Part shown: piece after piece, positions 14,880-24,000 of the stretch
Layout of the letters: each line of letters begins with the position of its first letter
Position numbering within the stretch: position 1 is the first letter of the stretch
Source: Bacteroidales bacterium UBA5206
GTDB lineage: Bacteria; Bacteroidota; Bacteroidia; Bacteroidales; Tenuifilaceae
DNA length: 29,201 nucleotides
Direction: 5' to 3'
NCBI GenBank assembly: GCA_002412705.1
Contig: DHVO01000213.1
Coordinates: 1-29,201 of the forward strand
Made by a program: the position numbers and the translations under genes
The notes under the pieces: model-generated
The model's database searches: none
The model's input: only the letters and a program-made list of their open reading frames with translations
What the model was told of the DNA's origin: nothing

Positions 14880-16673
14880 ATGAAAAAGGGAACGTTACAT
14901 AGAACCTCGTTTAGGTTTTTCTACCCACTACTTGTTAAAATGAGGGGGTTGGGACAAAAAAGGCTAATACTTGTTCTTAGCTTAGTTGTGGGGATACTAA
15001 GTGGTTTAGCTGCAGTAGTTTTAAAGAACTTGGTTCATTTTATCCATACAGAACTTGTTTTGTTGTTGGATAAGGATTCGGAGAGTTACCTTTTCCTCGC
15101 ACTTCCGGGTGTTGGTATTCTGTTTACACTGCTATTTGTTAGGTACGTAATTCGCGATAACCTTAGCCATGGTGTAACAAAGATTTTGTATGCCATGTCG
15201 CGGCATAAGAGTAGAATAAAGCCGCACAATACCTACTCGTCGATGGTAGCAAGTGCCATGACCATCGGATTTGGAGGATCGGTAGGAGCCGAGGCACCTA
15301 TAGTATATACTGGTGCTGCCATTGGTTCCAACATTGGGCAAATGTTTAGGGTTAACTACAAAACCCTAACCTTACTGGTTGGGTGCGGTGCTGCTGGAGC
15401 AATTGCATCAATTTTTAAAGCGCCTATTGCTGGACTAGTTTTTACTCTTGAGATATTGATGCTCGATTTAACAATGGCATCCATTGTTCCATTGCTAATT
15501 TCGGCCGTTTCTGCAGCCACTGTTTCGTACTTCCTCTTGGGGCGTGGGGTTGTGTTCGACTACACCGTTATTCGTCCGTTTGCGCTCCACAACATACCAT
15601 ACTTTATTATTCTTGGAATCTTTTGTGGCTTGGTCTCGCTTTACTTCACACGTGTATTAATGAAGGTTGAGTCTAAGTTCTCGCAGGTAAAGAGCCCTTA
15701 CAAGAAGTGGATTCTAGGAAGCGTTGTGCTTGGTTTGCTTGTGTTCCTTTTTCCCCCGCTTTACGGCGAGGGTTACGATACTTTGCAAGCACTGCTTGAT
15801 GGACGGTGGTCGGCTATTTTTGATAACAGCCTTTTGTACTCATTCCAAAACGAGTACTGGCTCTTACTGTTATCGTTGGTTATGATTTTAGCCACAAAGG
15901 TACTGGCTACAGCAGCTACAACTGGTGCTGGTGGAATAGGGGGTACCTTTGCTCCAACACTGTTTATGGGAGGTGTAGCGGGTTTCTTTGTTGCAAGGCT
16001 CATTAATCAGTTTAGCTTTATTGATGTTTCCGAGAGTAACTTTGCTCTGGTTGGTATGGCTGGCATGATGGCGGGTGTAATGCACGCTCCGCTTACAGCC
16101 ATTTTCCTAATTGCTGAGATTACTGGTGGCTATGCCCTTTTTATTCCGCTGATGATTGCTTCAACCATATCGTACATGACCATTATGTACTTTGAGCCTC
16201 ACTCAATTTACACAAAGCGTTTGGCTGCAAAGGGCGATTTGCTTACCCACCATAAGGATAAGGCCGTTCTAACCCTTATGCGCATTGGCTCTGTTGTTGA
16301 AACAGATCTATCAACCATCAATCCTGATGATTCGCTTGGTAAACTGGTTAAAACTATCAGCAAATCAAAGCGCAACATATTCCCTGTGGTTGATAACGAT
16401 GGGATGATGCTTGGCATTGTACTCCTTGATGATATCCGCGATATAATGTTCAATGCCGATATGTATGAGAATACCTATGTGCGGGAGCTAATGTCGTTGC
16501 CTCCAGACTTCATTTACTTGGATGAGCCCATGGATAGCGTGATGCGCAAGTTTGAGGATACCCGTGCGTGGAACCTACCCGTTGTGGATAAGGGGAGGTA
16601 TGTTGGATTTGTATCCAAATCAAAGATTTTCAACGCTTATCGGGATGTACTTGTGCAGTTCTCCGATGAGTAG
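14880..16673 (+). CDS. ClC-family anion channel/transporter with C-terminal CBS pair
   Basis: A 597-residue integral membrane protein. Residues about 25-430 form the ClC transmembrane region; about 450-597 hold two CBS domains (RNIFPVVDNDGMMLGIV and AWNLPVVDKGRYVGFV). The gating glutamate is present in SVGAEAPIVYTG (Glu138, equal to E. coli Glu148) and the anion-coordinating GGTFAPTLFMG motif matches GxFxP. Two changes are notable: the GSGIP serine loop is replaced by LSHGVTKI, and the internal proton glutamate of the exchangers (E. coli Glu203) is Ile192 after a kept Glu191. It could therefore be an anion channel or a non-standard exchanger; chloride as substrate is the default assumption. 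The CBS pair suggests control by adenine nucleotides, as known for other family members. ATG 14880 is chosen because it follows a good -7 box. Confidence 0.92.
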   Translation: MKKGTLHRTSFRFFYPLLVKMRGLGQKRLILVLSLVVGILSGLAAVVLKNLVHFIHTELVLLLDKDSESYLFLALPGVGILFTLLFVRYVIRDNLSHGVTKILYAMSRHKSRIKPHNTYSSMVASAMTIGFGGSVGAEAPIVYTGAAIGSNIGQMFRVNYKTLTLLVGCGAAGAIASIFKAPIAGLVFTLEILMLDLTMASIVPLLISAVSAATVSYFLLGRGVVFDYTVIRPFALHNIPYFIILGIFCGLVSLYFTRVLMKVESKFSQVKSPYKKWILGSVVLGLLVFLFPPLYGEGYDTLQALLDGRWSAIFDNSLLYSFQNEYWLLLLSLVMILATKVLATAATTGAGGIGGTFAPTLFMGGVAGFFVARLINQFSFIDVSESNFALVGMAGMMAGVMHAPLTAIFLIAEITGGYALFIPLMIASTISYMTIMYFEPHSIYTKRLAAKGDLLTHHKDKAVLTLMRIGSVVETDLSTINPDDSLGKLVKTISKSKRNIFPVVDNDGMMLGIVLLDDIRDIMFNADMYENTYVRELMSLPPDFIYLDEPMDSVMRKFEDTRAWNLPVVDKGRYVGFVSKSKIFNAYRDVLVQFSDE

Positions 16674-16697
16674 CGGCCTTCTCTAATAGTCTTCTTT

Positions 16698-16713
16698 TGT
16701 TATTTTAATAACA
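16698..16713. promoter_or_regulatory. Perfect palindrome upstream of glyA
   Basis: TGTTATT-TT-AATAACA is a 16-base perfect inverted repeat 84 bases before the glyA ATG, immediately followed by a 4-bp ACAC/GTGT hairpin (16711-16724). It is too short and AT-rich for a strong terminator; it may be a protein-binding operator for glyA or a weak end signal of the ClC transcript. Confidence 0.3.
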
Positions 16714-16797
16714 CGAGTTTGTGTTCAATAAAATGTTTTTTGTCCGTTATAAAAGGTTTAATTTTACCGAAAATTATACACTTCATACATTGCAATT

Positions 16798-18078
16798 ATG
16801 GTAAGAGATACTCAAATATTCGACTTAATTGAAAAGGAGCGTCAGCGCCAGATGCATGGCATTGAGCTAATCGCTTCGGAGAACTTTGTAAGCCCACAAG
16901 TACTTGAGGCTATGGGTTCTGTACTAACCAACAAGTATGCCGAGGGTTATCCTGGTGCACGTTACTATGGTGGTTGCGAAATTGTTGACCAAACCGAGCA
17001 GCTTGCAATTGACAGGCTAAAAGAGCTTTTTGGTGCTGAGTACGCAAACGTACAGCCACACTCAGGTGCTCAAGCTAACATGGCCGTATTTATGGCAGTT
17101 CTTAAACCTGGTGATACTTTCCTTGGTTTAGACCTTTCTCATGGTGGTCACCTAACCCACGGTTCTCCTGTAAATATGTCTGGTATCCTATACAATGCCG
17201 TTGCTTACGGAGTTAGCGAGGAAACCGGTCGTGTTGATTACGATATGATGGAGCAGCAAGCTCTAACCCATAAGCCAAAGCTTATTGTTGGTGGTGCTTC
17301 TGCATATAGCCGTGAGTGGGACTACAAGCGCATGCGCGAAATTGCCGACAAGGTTGGTGCTCTTCTTATGATTGATATGGCACACCCTGCAGGTCTTGTT
17401 GCTGCTGGCTTACTAGACAACCCAGTTAAATACGCTCACTTTGTAACTTCAACCACCCACAAAACCCTTCGTGGACCACGTGGTGGTATCATCTTAATGG
17501 GTAAAGATTTCGAGAATCCATGGGGACTAAAAACTCCTAAGGGCGAAACTAAGATGATGTCGCAAATCCTAAACGGAAGCGTATTCCCTGGTATTCAAGG
17601 TGGTCCACTAGAGCACGTAATTGCTTCTAAAGCAGTTGCTTTTGGTGAGGCGCTTACTCCTGGTTTTAAGGATTACCAAACTCAGGTTAAGAAGAATGCA
17701 GCGGTTCTAGCCGATGCGTTTATTAAAAAGGGTTACAAGGTAGTTAGCGGTGGTACCGATAACCACTCTATGCTTATCGACCTTCGTACTAAGTTCCCTG
17801 ATATTACCGGAAAGAAGGTTGAGAACATTCTTGTTAAGGCCGATATCACCATTAACAAGAACATGGTTCCTTTCGATTCTCGCTCGCCATTCCAAACCTC
17901 AGGTTTCCGTGTAGGAACTCCTGCAATTACAACCCGTGGTCTTAAAGAGGAGCACATGCCAATTATTGTTGATCTAATTGACCGTGTTATCTCTAACATT
18001 GAGAACGAGGCCGAGATTGAAAAGGTTCGCGCTGAGGTTAACAAGCTTATGAAGGATTTCCCTCTATTTGCATGGTAG
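16798..18078 (+). CDS. glyA: Serine hydroxymethyltransferase
   Basis: PLP-dependent cytoplasmic enzyme converting serine and tetrahydrofolate to glycine and 5,10-methylene-tetrahydrofolate, the main source of one-carbon units for purine, thymidylate and methionine synthesis. The 426 residues match the bacterial family length. Visible landmarks: ELIASENFVS near residue 23, the YPGARYYGGCE segment, DLSHGGHLTHGSP (about 112-124), DMAHPAGLVAAG, and the PLP-lysine motif TSTTHKTLRGPRGG with Lys222. All expected active-site residues appear present. The start is clear (MVRDTQIFDLIEKERQRQ). It stands alone between a ClC gene and a TSUP gene, with its own terminator. Codons look more regular than in neighbouring genes, as expected of a highly expressed gene. 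Confidence 0.97.
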   Translation: MVRDTQIFDLIEKERQRQMHGIELIASENFVSPQVLEAMGSVLTNKYAEGYPGARYYGGCEIVDQTEQLAIDRLKELFGAEYANVQPHSGAQANMAVFMAVLKPGDTFLGLDLSHGGHLTHGSPVNMSGILYNAVAYGVSEETGRVDYDMMEQQALTHKPKLIVGGASAYSREWDYKRMREIADKVGALLMIDMAHPAGLVAAGLLDNPVKYAHFVTSTTHKTLRGPRGGIILMGKDFENPWGLKTPKGETKMMSQILNGSVFPGIQGGPLEHVIASKAVAFGEALTPGFKDYQTQVKKNAAVLADAFIKKGYKVVSGGTDNHSMLIDLRTKFPDITGKKVENILVKADITINKNMVPFDSRSPFQTSGFRVGTPAITTRGLKEEHMPIIVDLIDRVISNIENEAEIEKVRAEVNKLMKDFPLFAW

Positions 18079-18106
18079 TATAACCTTTCCTTTCATGATA
18101 GATTTG

Positions 18107-18142
18107 AAAAGCATCCAGAGAAACATTTCTGGGTGCTTTTTC
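18107..18142 (+). terminator. Intrinsic terminator of glyA
   Basis: Stem GCATCCAGA/TCTGGGTGC (9 bp with one G-T pair, 18111-18119 with 18127-18135), 7-nt loop, flanked by AAAA and TTTTT. It shows that the in-frame ATG at 18133 cannot be the start of the next gene. Confidence 0.85.
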
Positions 18143-18183
18143 GCTTTTATGGGTGGCGTATTAAGGTATTGCGGCATAAAGGT

Positions 18184-18191
18184 TATATTTG
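18184..18191 (+). promoter_or_regulatory. Probable -7 box of the TSUP permease gene
   Basis: TATATTTG, a full match to TAnnTTTG, 25 bases before ATG 18217. The -33 region is only TTAA. It supports the start at 18217. Confidence 0.45.
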
Positions 18192-18216
18192 CTTAGTTCC
18201 CCTCAATCTTATTACC

Positions 18217-18969
18217 ATGAACGACTTGCTTGTGTATATACTAATGATTGCTGCTGGCACCGCTGCTGGTTTTATTAATACGCTTGCAGGAAGCGGTTCT
18301 TTATTAACCCTTCCGTTACTTATATTCTTGGGATTACCGGCCAATGTGGCCAATGGCACAAACCGAATAGGGATACTCTTGCAGAGTATTGTTGCTGTTG
18401 GCGGTTTTAAGCAGCAAAAGGTGTTTGAGTGGCGCGAAGGCCTTTGGCTAACCATTCCAGCAACTGTAGGTGCGCTTTTGGGTGCAATTATGGCAGTTAA
18501 CATCAACGTGGTGCTGATGAATAGGATTATTGGCGCACTTCTGGTATTTATGTTCTTCATTATCCTTTTAAAGCCTGAAAAGTGGGTTAAGGAGCAAGCG
18601 GGTAGGGTGCACGCCAAGCCAAGCCTTATTCGTATTCTTGTTTTTACAGGTATTGGCTTTTACGGAGGCTTTATACAGGCTGGGGTTGGCTTTTTTCTTT
18701 TGGCAGGTTTGGTTCTAGGTGCTGGATTCGACTTGCTAAAGGCAAATGCAATTAAGGTGCTAATTGTGCTTGTGTTTACTGTTGTTGCCCTTGCTGTTTT
18801 TATTATTAATGGGCAAGTTAATTACACGCTTGGTCTTATTCTTGGTGCAGGCAATATGCTGGGTGCATGGATTGCCACAAGGGTTGCCGTAAAACAAGGG
18901 GCAGTATTTGTGCGTTGGGTGCTACTGGTTACAGTATTTGTATTTGCTGTAAAACTGTTGCTGTTTTAG
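18217..18969 (+). CDS. TSUP (TauE/SafE, DUF81) family permease
   Basis: A 250-residue inner-membrane protein starting at ATG 18217 (MNDLLVYILM). A longer open frame from 18133 starts inside the glyA terminator and adds a non-hydrophobic N-terminus, so I reject it. About seven to eight hydrophobic helices form the two repeated halves typical of the family: FINTLAGSGSLLTLPLL and GLPANVANGTNRIG in the first half, and GFYGGFIQAGVGFFLLAG with DLLKANAIK in the second. Family members export or import sulfonates, sulfite, sulfoacetate or other organic anions; the substrate here is not evident and no metabolic neighbour helps. It converges on tonB. Confidence 0.9.
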   Translation: MNDLLVYILMIAAGTAAGFINTLAGSGSLLTLPLLIFLGLPANVANGTNRIGILLQSIVAVGGFKQQKVFEWREGLWLTIPATVGALLGAIMAVNINVVLMNRIIGALLVFMFFIILLKPEKWVKEQAGRVHAKPSLIRILVFTGIGFYGGFIQAGVGFFLLAGLVLGAGFDLLKANAIKVLIVLVFTVVALAVFIINGQVNYTLGLILGAGNMLGAWIATRVAVKQGAVFVRWVLLVTVFVFAVKLLLF

Positions 18970-19011
18970 GGGGATTAGAAGTTCCTTTGTTACATCAAAT
19001 CGTTACATTAC

Positions 19012-19037
19012 AAAAAACGCCCCCAAGTGGGAACGTT
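19012..19037 (-). terminator. Intrinsic terminator of the tamB-exbBD-tonB series
   Basis: On the minus strand a 9-bp stem AACGTTCCC/GGGGGCGTT with two G-T pairs (19016-19024 with 19029-19037), a tight 4-nt loop and a run of T immediately after. It lies 24 bases beyond the tonB stop codon. On the plus strand it has no T tract, so it serves the minus-strand genes only. Confidence 0.75.
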
Positions 19038-19060
19038 ATATTGTTAAAAAGGATGCTTCC

Positions 19061-19882
19061 TTACTTCAACCTAAACACATAAGTTATTGTTCCTGTTTGG
19101 TATGCTGGTGCCGTAGTGCTAACATCAAATTTTGCTTTTAGGGCAGCATTTTCAGCTGCTTTTAGTAAATCAGAGTCAAGCGTGGTAGAGCCTTTAACAC
19201 CAGGTACAGCCTTGGTTACATTACCTAGTTTATCAACAGTTACCTGAACAACAACGCTACCCGATTTTTGCTTTGGGTAATTGGGTAGCGGAAGATTTGA
19301 TGCTTGCCTACCACCTAAACTAAAGCTTATGCCATCGCCAGTACCGCCACCAACAGGGCCACCCTCTCTGTTTTTAGAGTCAACGGAGCCATCGGGTTTA
19401 CCTTGGTTGCCTGCTGTACCCGTTACCCCTTCGCCAGAGGTGGTTGTTCCATCGGTTTTTTTGCCAGGGAAAAGGGCTTTGGGATTACTCTCACGAGGTT
19501 TCTCCTCAACAACCTCTTGCTTTGGCTTCTCTTCGGCGGGTTTGGTAGTCTCCTTGGGCTTTTCTACTGGTTTCTCCTTTGGTTTTGGCTGCTCCTTCTT
19601 CTTTTGGGGAAGGGCTGCTGCCTCTTCAAAATCTTGGGTTAGCGGGGCATCATCGGCGGGTTGAGCCTCGGCGGGGGCTGCAGTAGCCGTTTGTGGTGCG
19701 GCTTCCTGTACCAAGGGCTCTTCCATACCCATTCCCTCATCGCTATTCCCAAAGTTGACTAGAATACCCATTTCGGCAGGTAAGGGGAGGGGAGTGGTAA
19801 ATCCCAATAGCAACAAAAGTGCAAGAAGCACTGCGTGCACCAGTACCGATCCTATTATTCCTCTATTTTTTGCTGAAAGCAT
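19061..19882 (-). CDS. tonB: Energy transducer TonB
   Basis: Transmits inner-membrane proton-motive force to TonB-dependent outer-membrane transporters. The 273-residue protein has a short cytoplasmic N-terminus (MLSAKNRG), one membrane anchor (about residues 10-30), a long periplasmic linker rich in Pro, Glu and Lys (about 60-140), a glycine-rich stretch, and a C-terminal TonB domain (about 190-273) starting near LPLPNYPKQKSGSVVVQV and ending in YVFRLK. The last 80 residues hold the conserved V-x-x-x-G-N-V-x pattern (VDKLGNVTKAVPG). It follows exbB and exbD with 14-20 base gaps and so should form one complex with them. The terminator at 19012-19037 closes the unit. Confidence 0.94.
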   Translation of the reverse strand: MLSAKNRGIIGSVLVHAVLLALLLLLGFTTPLPLPAEMGILVNFGNSDEGMGMEEPLVQEAAPQTATAAPAEAQPADDAPLTQDFEEAAALPQKKKEQPKPKEKPVEKPKETTKPAEEKPKQEVVEEKPRESNPKALFPGKKTDGTTTSGEGVTGTAGNQGKPDGSVDSKNREGGPVGGGTGDGISFSLGGRQASNLPLPNYPKQKSGSVVVQVTVDKLGNVTKAVPGVKGSTTLDSDLLKAAENAALKAKFDVSTTAPAYQTGTITYVFRLK

Positions 19883-19896
19883 GGGTATTGCCTCTC

Positions 19897-20292
19897 TTAT
19901 TTAAGTGGTTGTGTGGCAAGAATTAGCTTGTATTTATTGCTTTGAGCGATGTTCATAATGTTTACAACGTTCTCCATTGGAACAGACTTATCCACGTGCA
20001 AGGCAATTGTAGGTTCTTCTTGTCCGTTAAGCCTCGATTGTAAAATACCTTCAATATCCTCTAACGGAACCTGATTGGTTTCAATGTAGTAGTTTAGTTC
20101 CTTGGTTATAGAAACGGTAGTAATAGCCTTTGCCGATGTTTGGCTGTTGCTACGAGGTAGCAATAGCTTTAGTGCATTGGGGTGAATCAGCGTGGAGGTT
20201 ACCATGAAGAATACCAGTAGTAGGAAAACGATATCGGTCATGGACGACATGCTGAAACTAGGATCAACCTTGGTACGTCTTTTTAGAGCCAT
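19897..20292 (-). CDS. exbD: ExbD/TolR-type biopolymer transport protein
   Basis: The 131-residue partner of ExbB, with one membrane helix (about residues 17-37) and a periplasmic domain. The essential membrane Asp is present in MSSMTDIVFLLLVFFM (Asp20), the proton-carrying residue known for the family. The short cytoplasmic head (MALKRRTKVDPSFS) and the C-terminal domain from about residue 60 are normal for ExbD. It lies 20 bases after exbB and 14 bases before tonB. Only one ExbD copy is present, whereas many Bacteroidota operons carry two in tandem. Confidence 0.94.
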   Translation of the reverse strand: MALKRRTKVDPSFSMSSMTDIVFLLLVFFMVTSTLIHPNALKLLLPRSNSQTSAKAITTVSITKELNYYIETNQVPLEDIEGILQSRLNGQEEPTIALHVDKSVPMENVVNIMNIAQSNKYKLILATQPLK

Positions 20293-20312
20293 TTTTTTGC
20301 GTTTTTTTGGCG

Positions 20313-21005
20313 CTATGCCACAGGTTCGTTCAAAAGATCCATGAATTCGGTGGTGTTTGCCTCAAGGGTAAACACTACCTTTTCAATTTTTGCTACTAGG
20401 TAGTTGTATCCAAAGTATGCAGCAATACCCACAATAAGACCAGCAACGGTTGTTACCATTGCGGTGTAAATACCGCTCGATAGCAATCCTACATCAATAT
20501 TGTTTCCGGCCATAGACATATCGTAGAAAGCTCTAATCATACCAATAACTGTACCAAGGAATCCAATCATTGGTGCTCCACCGGCTATGGTTGCAAGGGT
20601 TGGTAGGCTCTCTTCTAGTTTTGATATTTCAAGGTTGCCCACGTTTTCAACGGCTTGGTTTACATCTGCCAATGGACGACCAATACGCTGAATCCCCTTT
20701 TCAATCATTCTTGATACAGGGCTTTCGTTTGAGCGACAAAGGGCAAGTGCTGCCTCTATTTTATCTTCATGAATGTACTCTTTGATTCGGTTCATGAAGT
20801 TTTCATCGGTGCGCGATGCTTTTTTTATGGCCCAGAACCGTTCAAAGAAAATGTAAACTGCAATAACCCAGAGTAGGAGTAACGGAATCATAATCCATCC
20901 ACCCTTCATGGCTAGTTGCCAAAAGTTCATTTTAAGTTCGTCTGGTTGGTTTGCCAGAGCTTGAGCAGCTACATCGATCTGCTGTAGGATTAGAAGTGCG
21001 TTCAT
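20313..21005 (-). CDS. exbB: MotA/TolQ/ExbB-type proton channel protein
   Basis: The 230-residue channel subunit that forms the stator with ExbD. Three membrane helices are visible: about residues 32-53 (WIMIPLLLLWVIAVYIFF), about 135-160 (TIAGGAPMIGFLGTVIGMI) and about 180-200 (AMVTTVAGLIVGIAAYFG). The GFLGTVxGMxxAF signature of the MotA/TolQ/ExbB family is intact. The amphipathic cytoplasmic segment lies between helices 1 and 2. The N-terminus has a 25-residue extension before MNFWQLAMKGG; an internal ATG there is a possible alternative start. It lies 54 bases downstream of tamB. Confidence 0.94.
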   Translation of the reverse strand: MNALLILQQIDVAAQALANQPDELKMNFWQLAMKGGWIMIPLLLLWVIAVYIFFERFWAIKKASRTDENFMNRIKEYIHEDKIEAALALCRSNESPVSRMIEKGIQRIGRPLADVNQAVENVGNLEISKLEESLPTLATIAGGAPMIGFLGTVIGMIRAFYDMSMAGNNIDVGLLSSGIYTAMVTTVAGLIVGIAAYFGYNYLVAKIEKVVFTLEANTTEFMDLLNEPVA

Positions 21006-21059
21006 CTATTCTGATTGTTTAAGGCCGAAAATTAATAAAAAAACGTGAAAGCGTTGGGC

Positions 21060-24000
21060 TTATTGTTTGCTTTGGACTCCATTTTTTGGAGGTGTAAGGT
21101 AAACGGTTGAGGTTGTATCTTGTTCAACATAGTTGTTCTCCTGTTTGCGTTTGGGCTTAAAGTTCTCCTTGAATCGTTTTACTAGGTCTTCAAAGTTATT
21201 AAACTCCTCACGGAACATTATACCTGCTCCAGTTGTGTAGGGAGCCAACTCGCTAAACACCATATTGTCGTTGGAGCGGGCAAAGGCCTTTAGGCGTAGC
21301 TTGCCCGACTCAGTTATTTTTACATCAACGTTAAAGTCTCCTGCTATTGCGCTGTTGGAGTTGCGTGCGCCCATGTCAACGTTGCCGTTTATTGTAACCC
21401 TATCGTTTAGGAGCTGGGTTGATACGGCCAGTTCAAGCTCATCGGAGTTAACTTTTCCTTCCGATGCGGGGTCTCCTGGGCGGTAGTTCACTCCAATATC
21501 AAAGGCATCGCTCCACTGCGACAACCAGTTGCTAAGCTGGTTAGATAGCAGCTCGCTTGCCGTGTTGTATATGCCCTGACTAAAGCCGCTGTTGCCTCCG
21601 CTTGACTGGGTTTGAGGATCGGATGCGGCCACAAGCGATGGGTCGGCAATAAAGCTGTTAATAACCAGCAAAGAGAGGAACTGACGGCTCATCTTGTCGT
21701 CGGTGTTAAGGGCATTGGCCACCATGGCCTTGGTATCGCTATCGGCAGTGGGAACCTCTATGTTAAAGCCAATGCTGGGCTCCATAAGCTTACCGTTTAG
21801 CAGGATTTGGCAGTCAACGGGAACCCGGCGCTTGTACTTCTCTATGTTTTGCTGGTCTAGTGCTAGCTGCTCAAGCGATGTTTTAACCTTGTAAACGGCG
21901 GTTATGTCCATATTGGCATCGGTGGGTTCGCCCCCCCACGATATTTTGCTGCCCTGAGTAATGCTAAACTTCTTGTTGATTACTCCTTGTAGCGTGAAAA
22001 GGTAGTCTCCTTTTTCAATAACGTAATCGCCAAAAATTTTAAACTTATCTTCGGCTGGGTTTACCTCCATCTTCAGGTTTCCAGAACCGTTCGCTTTTAT
22101 AATATCGCCCAGCTTTTTATCAATAATAATTTGCGCTTGAGCGGCAGGGGTTACCTCTAGGTCGAAGGTAAGCGCTAGATTGCTCTTTTCCTCCTCCTCA
22201 AAGGGAATGGCCTCTTCAATATATATGTCGTCGGGGTTACTGCTGGCAAAGGTTAGGAAGTTGCTCTCGGTAACGCTACCGCCTTCGGGCAACGGCAAGA
22301 AAAAGGAGGTGTTGTTCTCCGTTTTAACGCTAATTGCCATGTTTATGTTATTGGGCGGCCCTGTAATGCTTATTAACCCCGATGCGTAAACGGTGCCGTA
22401 GAAAAGGTCGTTATCCTTTTCTGTGGTATTCATGCACTGAAAGTTTTCGGGTCTTATGTTAAGGTTTAGGGTTATATCCTGAAAATATTTTGTTCTGATA
22501 TTCCCGTTTACCATAGCGTTACGGTTGTACACATCCTTTACAACGAAATTATCGAGCAAAATATCGCTGTTGGCAATGGTAACCTTATCGTTAAAGGTGT
22601 AGTTGGTTTTTAGAAAATCAACGGTAATTGCCCCTCTGTTCAAGTAGACTACCCCGTTTATGTTGGGTCTTGTGGTTTGTCCTGTAATTGTTAGCTCACT
22701 GGTTAGTGTTCCTTTTAGGTTTGATGCGTTGCCCTGCAGCAATGGTTCCACGTATTTTAAGGAGAGATCTTGTATGCTTACGTCTAAGTCTAGGGTTTGC
22801 GTTTCGGTGTAGATATCTCCTTTGGCTACAAGGTTAACCGTGTCGTTGCGGAAGTTAGTGGCATTAAGCGACAGCTTCTTTTCCTGGTTAAACCATCGCG
22901 ATTCAAAGTGGAAATCGCCAAATGGTAGGCTGTTTACATAGAGCGAGTTAACCTCAACATCGGCAAAGAATATTGGGCTTTGGTAGATGTTGGTTACGTT
23001 GGCAAACCCATTAATGTTCCCATCAAGGCTATAGCCCTGTTTTGCTAAGTAGAAGTTGATGTTTGATACATCCAGGTTATTTAGGTTTACCTTAAGCGTA
23101 TCGGTTGGGCTGTTGGAAATGGTTCCATTAACCATTAGGTTCTGGTTCTTGTTGTTGATTGAGAAGTTGTTTATAACAATTTTTCCCGTATCAACCCTAA
23201 CGCTGCTTGATGCAAGGTTCCAAGTGGTATCGTTTAGTGTAAACTGTGATGGGGCAAAGGATACCGTAGCTATGCTGGTTGAATCTTCGGGGCGTTTACT
23301 GAAATCGGTAAGGGCAATAATCTCCCCAAAATTCTTAACAGCGTGCTTGTTATCCCACGATAGGGCAACTTTTACCTTGTTGTTCTCGGCACTGCTAATT
23401 ACAGCAATGTTCCTAATTTTGGTGCCACCAAGGTCAATTTCTGGGCAGGTAATACTTGCGTCAAAAATGGAGTCACGCGTAACACCATCTATGGTAATAT
23501 CTTTAAATGTATTCTGGTCTATCTTGGCCTCAGGAATTTTTACCTTTAGGTTTAGCGTCTGCAAATCGGGGTTGTATATGCCAAATACACTTGTGTTTTC
23601 GGCAAATGAGAGGTTTGGGGCTAGCACGCTAAAAAGTTTTTGGGTCTTCTTTAGCCTAAACTTAATTATATAGTCGTTAAACTCTGGATTTTCCACCCCA
23701 GTACCTACCATAACGGGTTTTTGTCCTGTTTTGCTAAGTGCGGGTACGTAGAGAAACATTAGCTGCTCAAGGCTTGAAAAGATATTGGCATAGTTGTACT
23801 TTCCCCTAAGCTCTCCCTCGGCAAACTCGCTCTTAATTGCTATGCGCTTGCTGGCCTCGGTGTTCTCTGCATTAACTGTGATATCGGATATCTTAAACTC
23901 ACCATTCTGGTTCCGGTAAAAGGAGTTAACAACCTTAATTTCCCCACGGCTATTGTCAAGCGTGCTTCCCATAAACTTGGCAGTGAGTAGGAACGATGCT

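Noticed and set aside
18133..18216. Earlier start for the TSUP permease
   Set aside because: It lies in the glyA terminator and upstream of a good -7 box.
18183..18617. 144-codon minus-strand frame across the start of the TSUP gene
   Set aside because: It overlaps a well-supported membrane permease, and its residues do not resemble a known family.
23056..23673. 205-codon open frame on the plus strand inside tamB
   Set aside because: It is antisense to a region with clear TamB repeats, has no family resemblance, and long shadow frames are expected opposite such a long gene.
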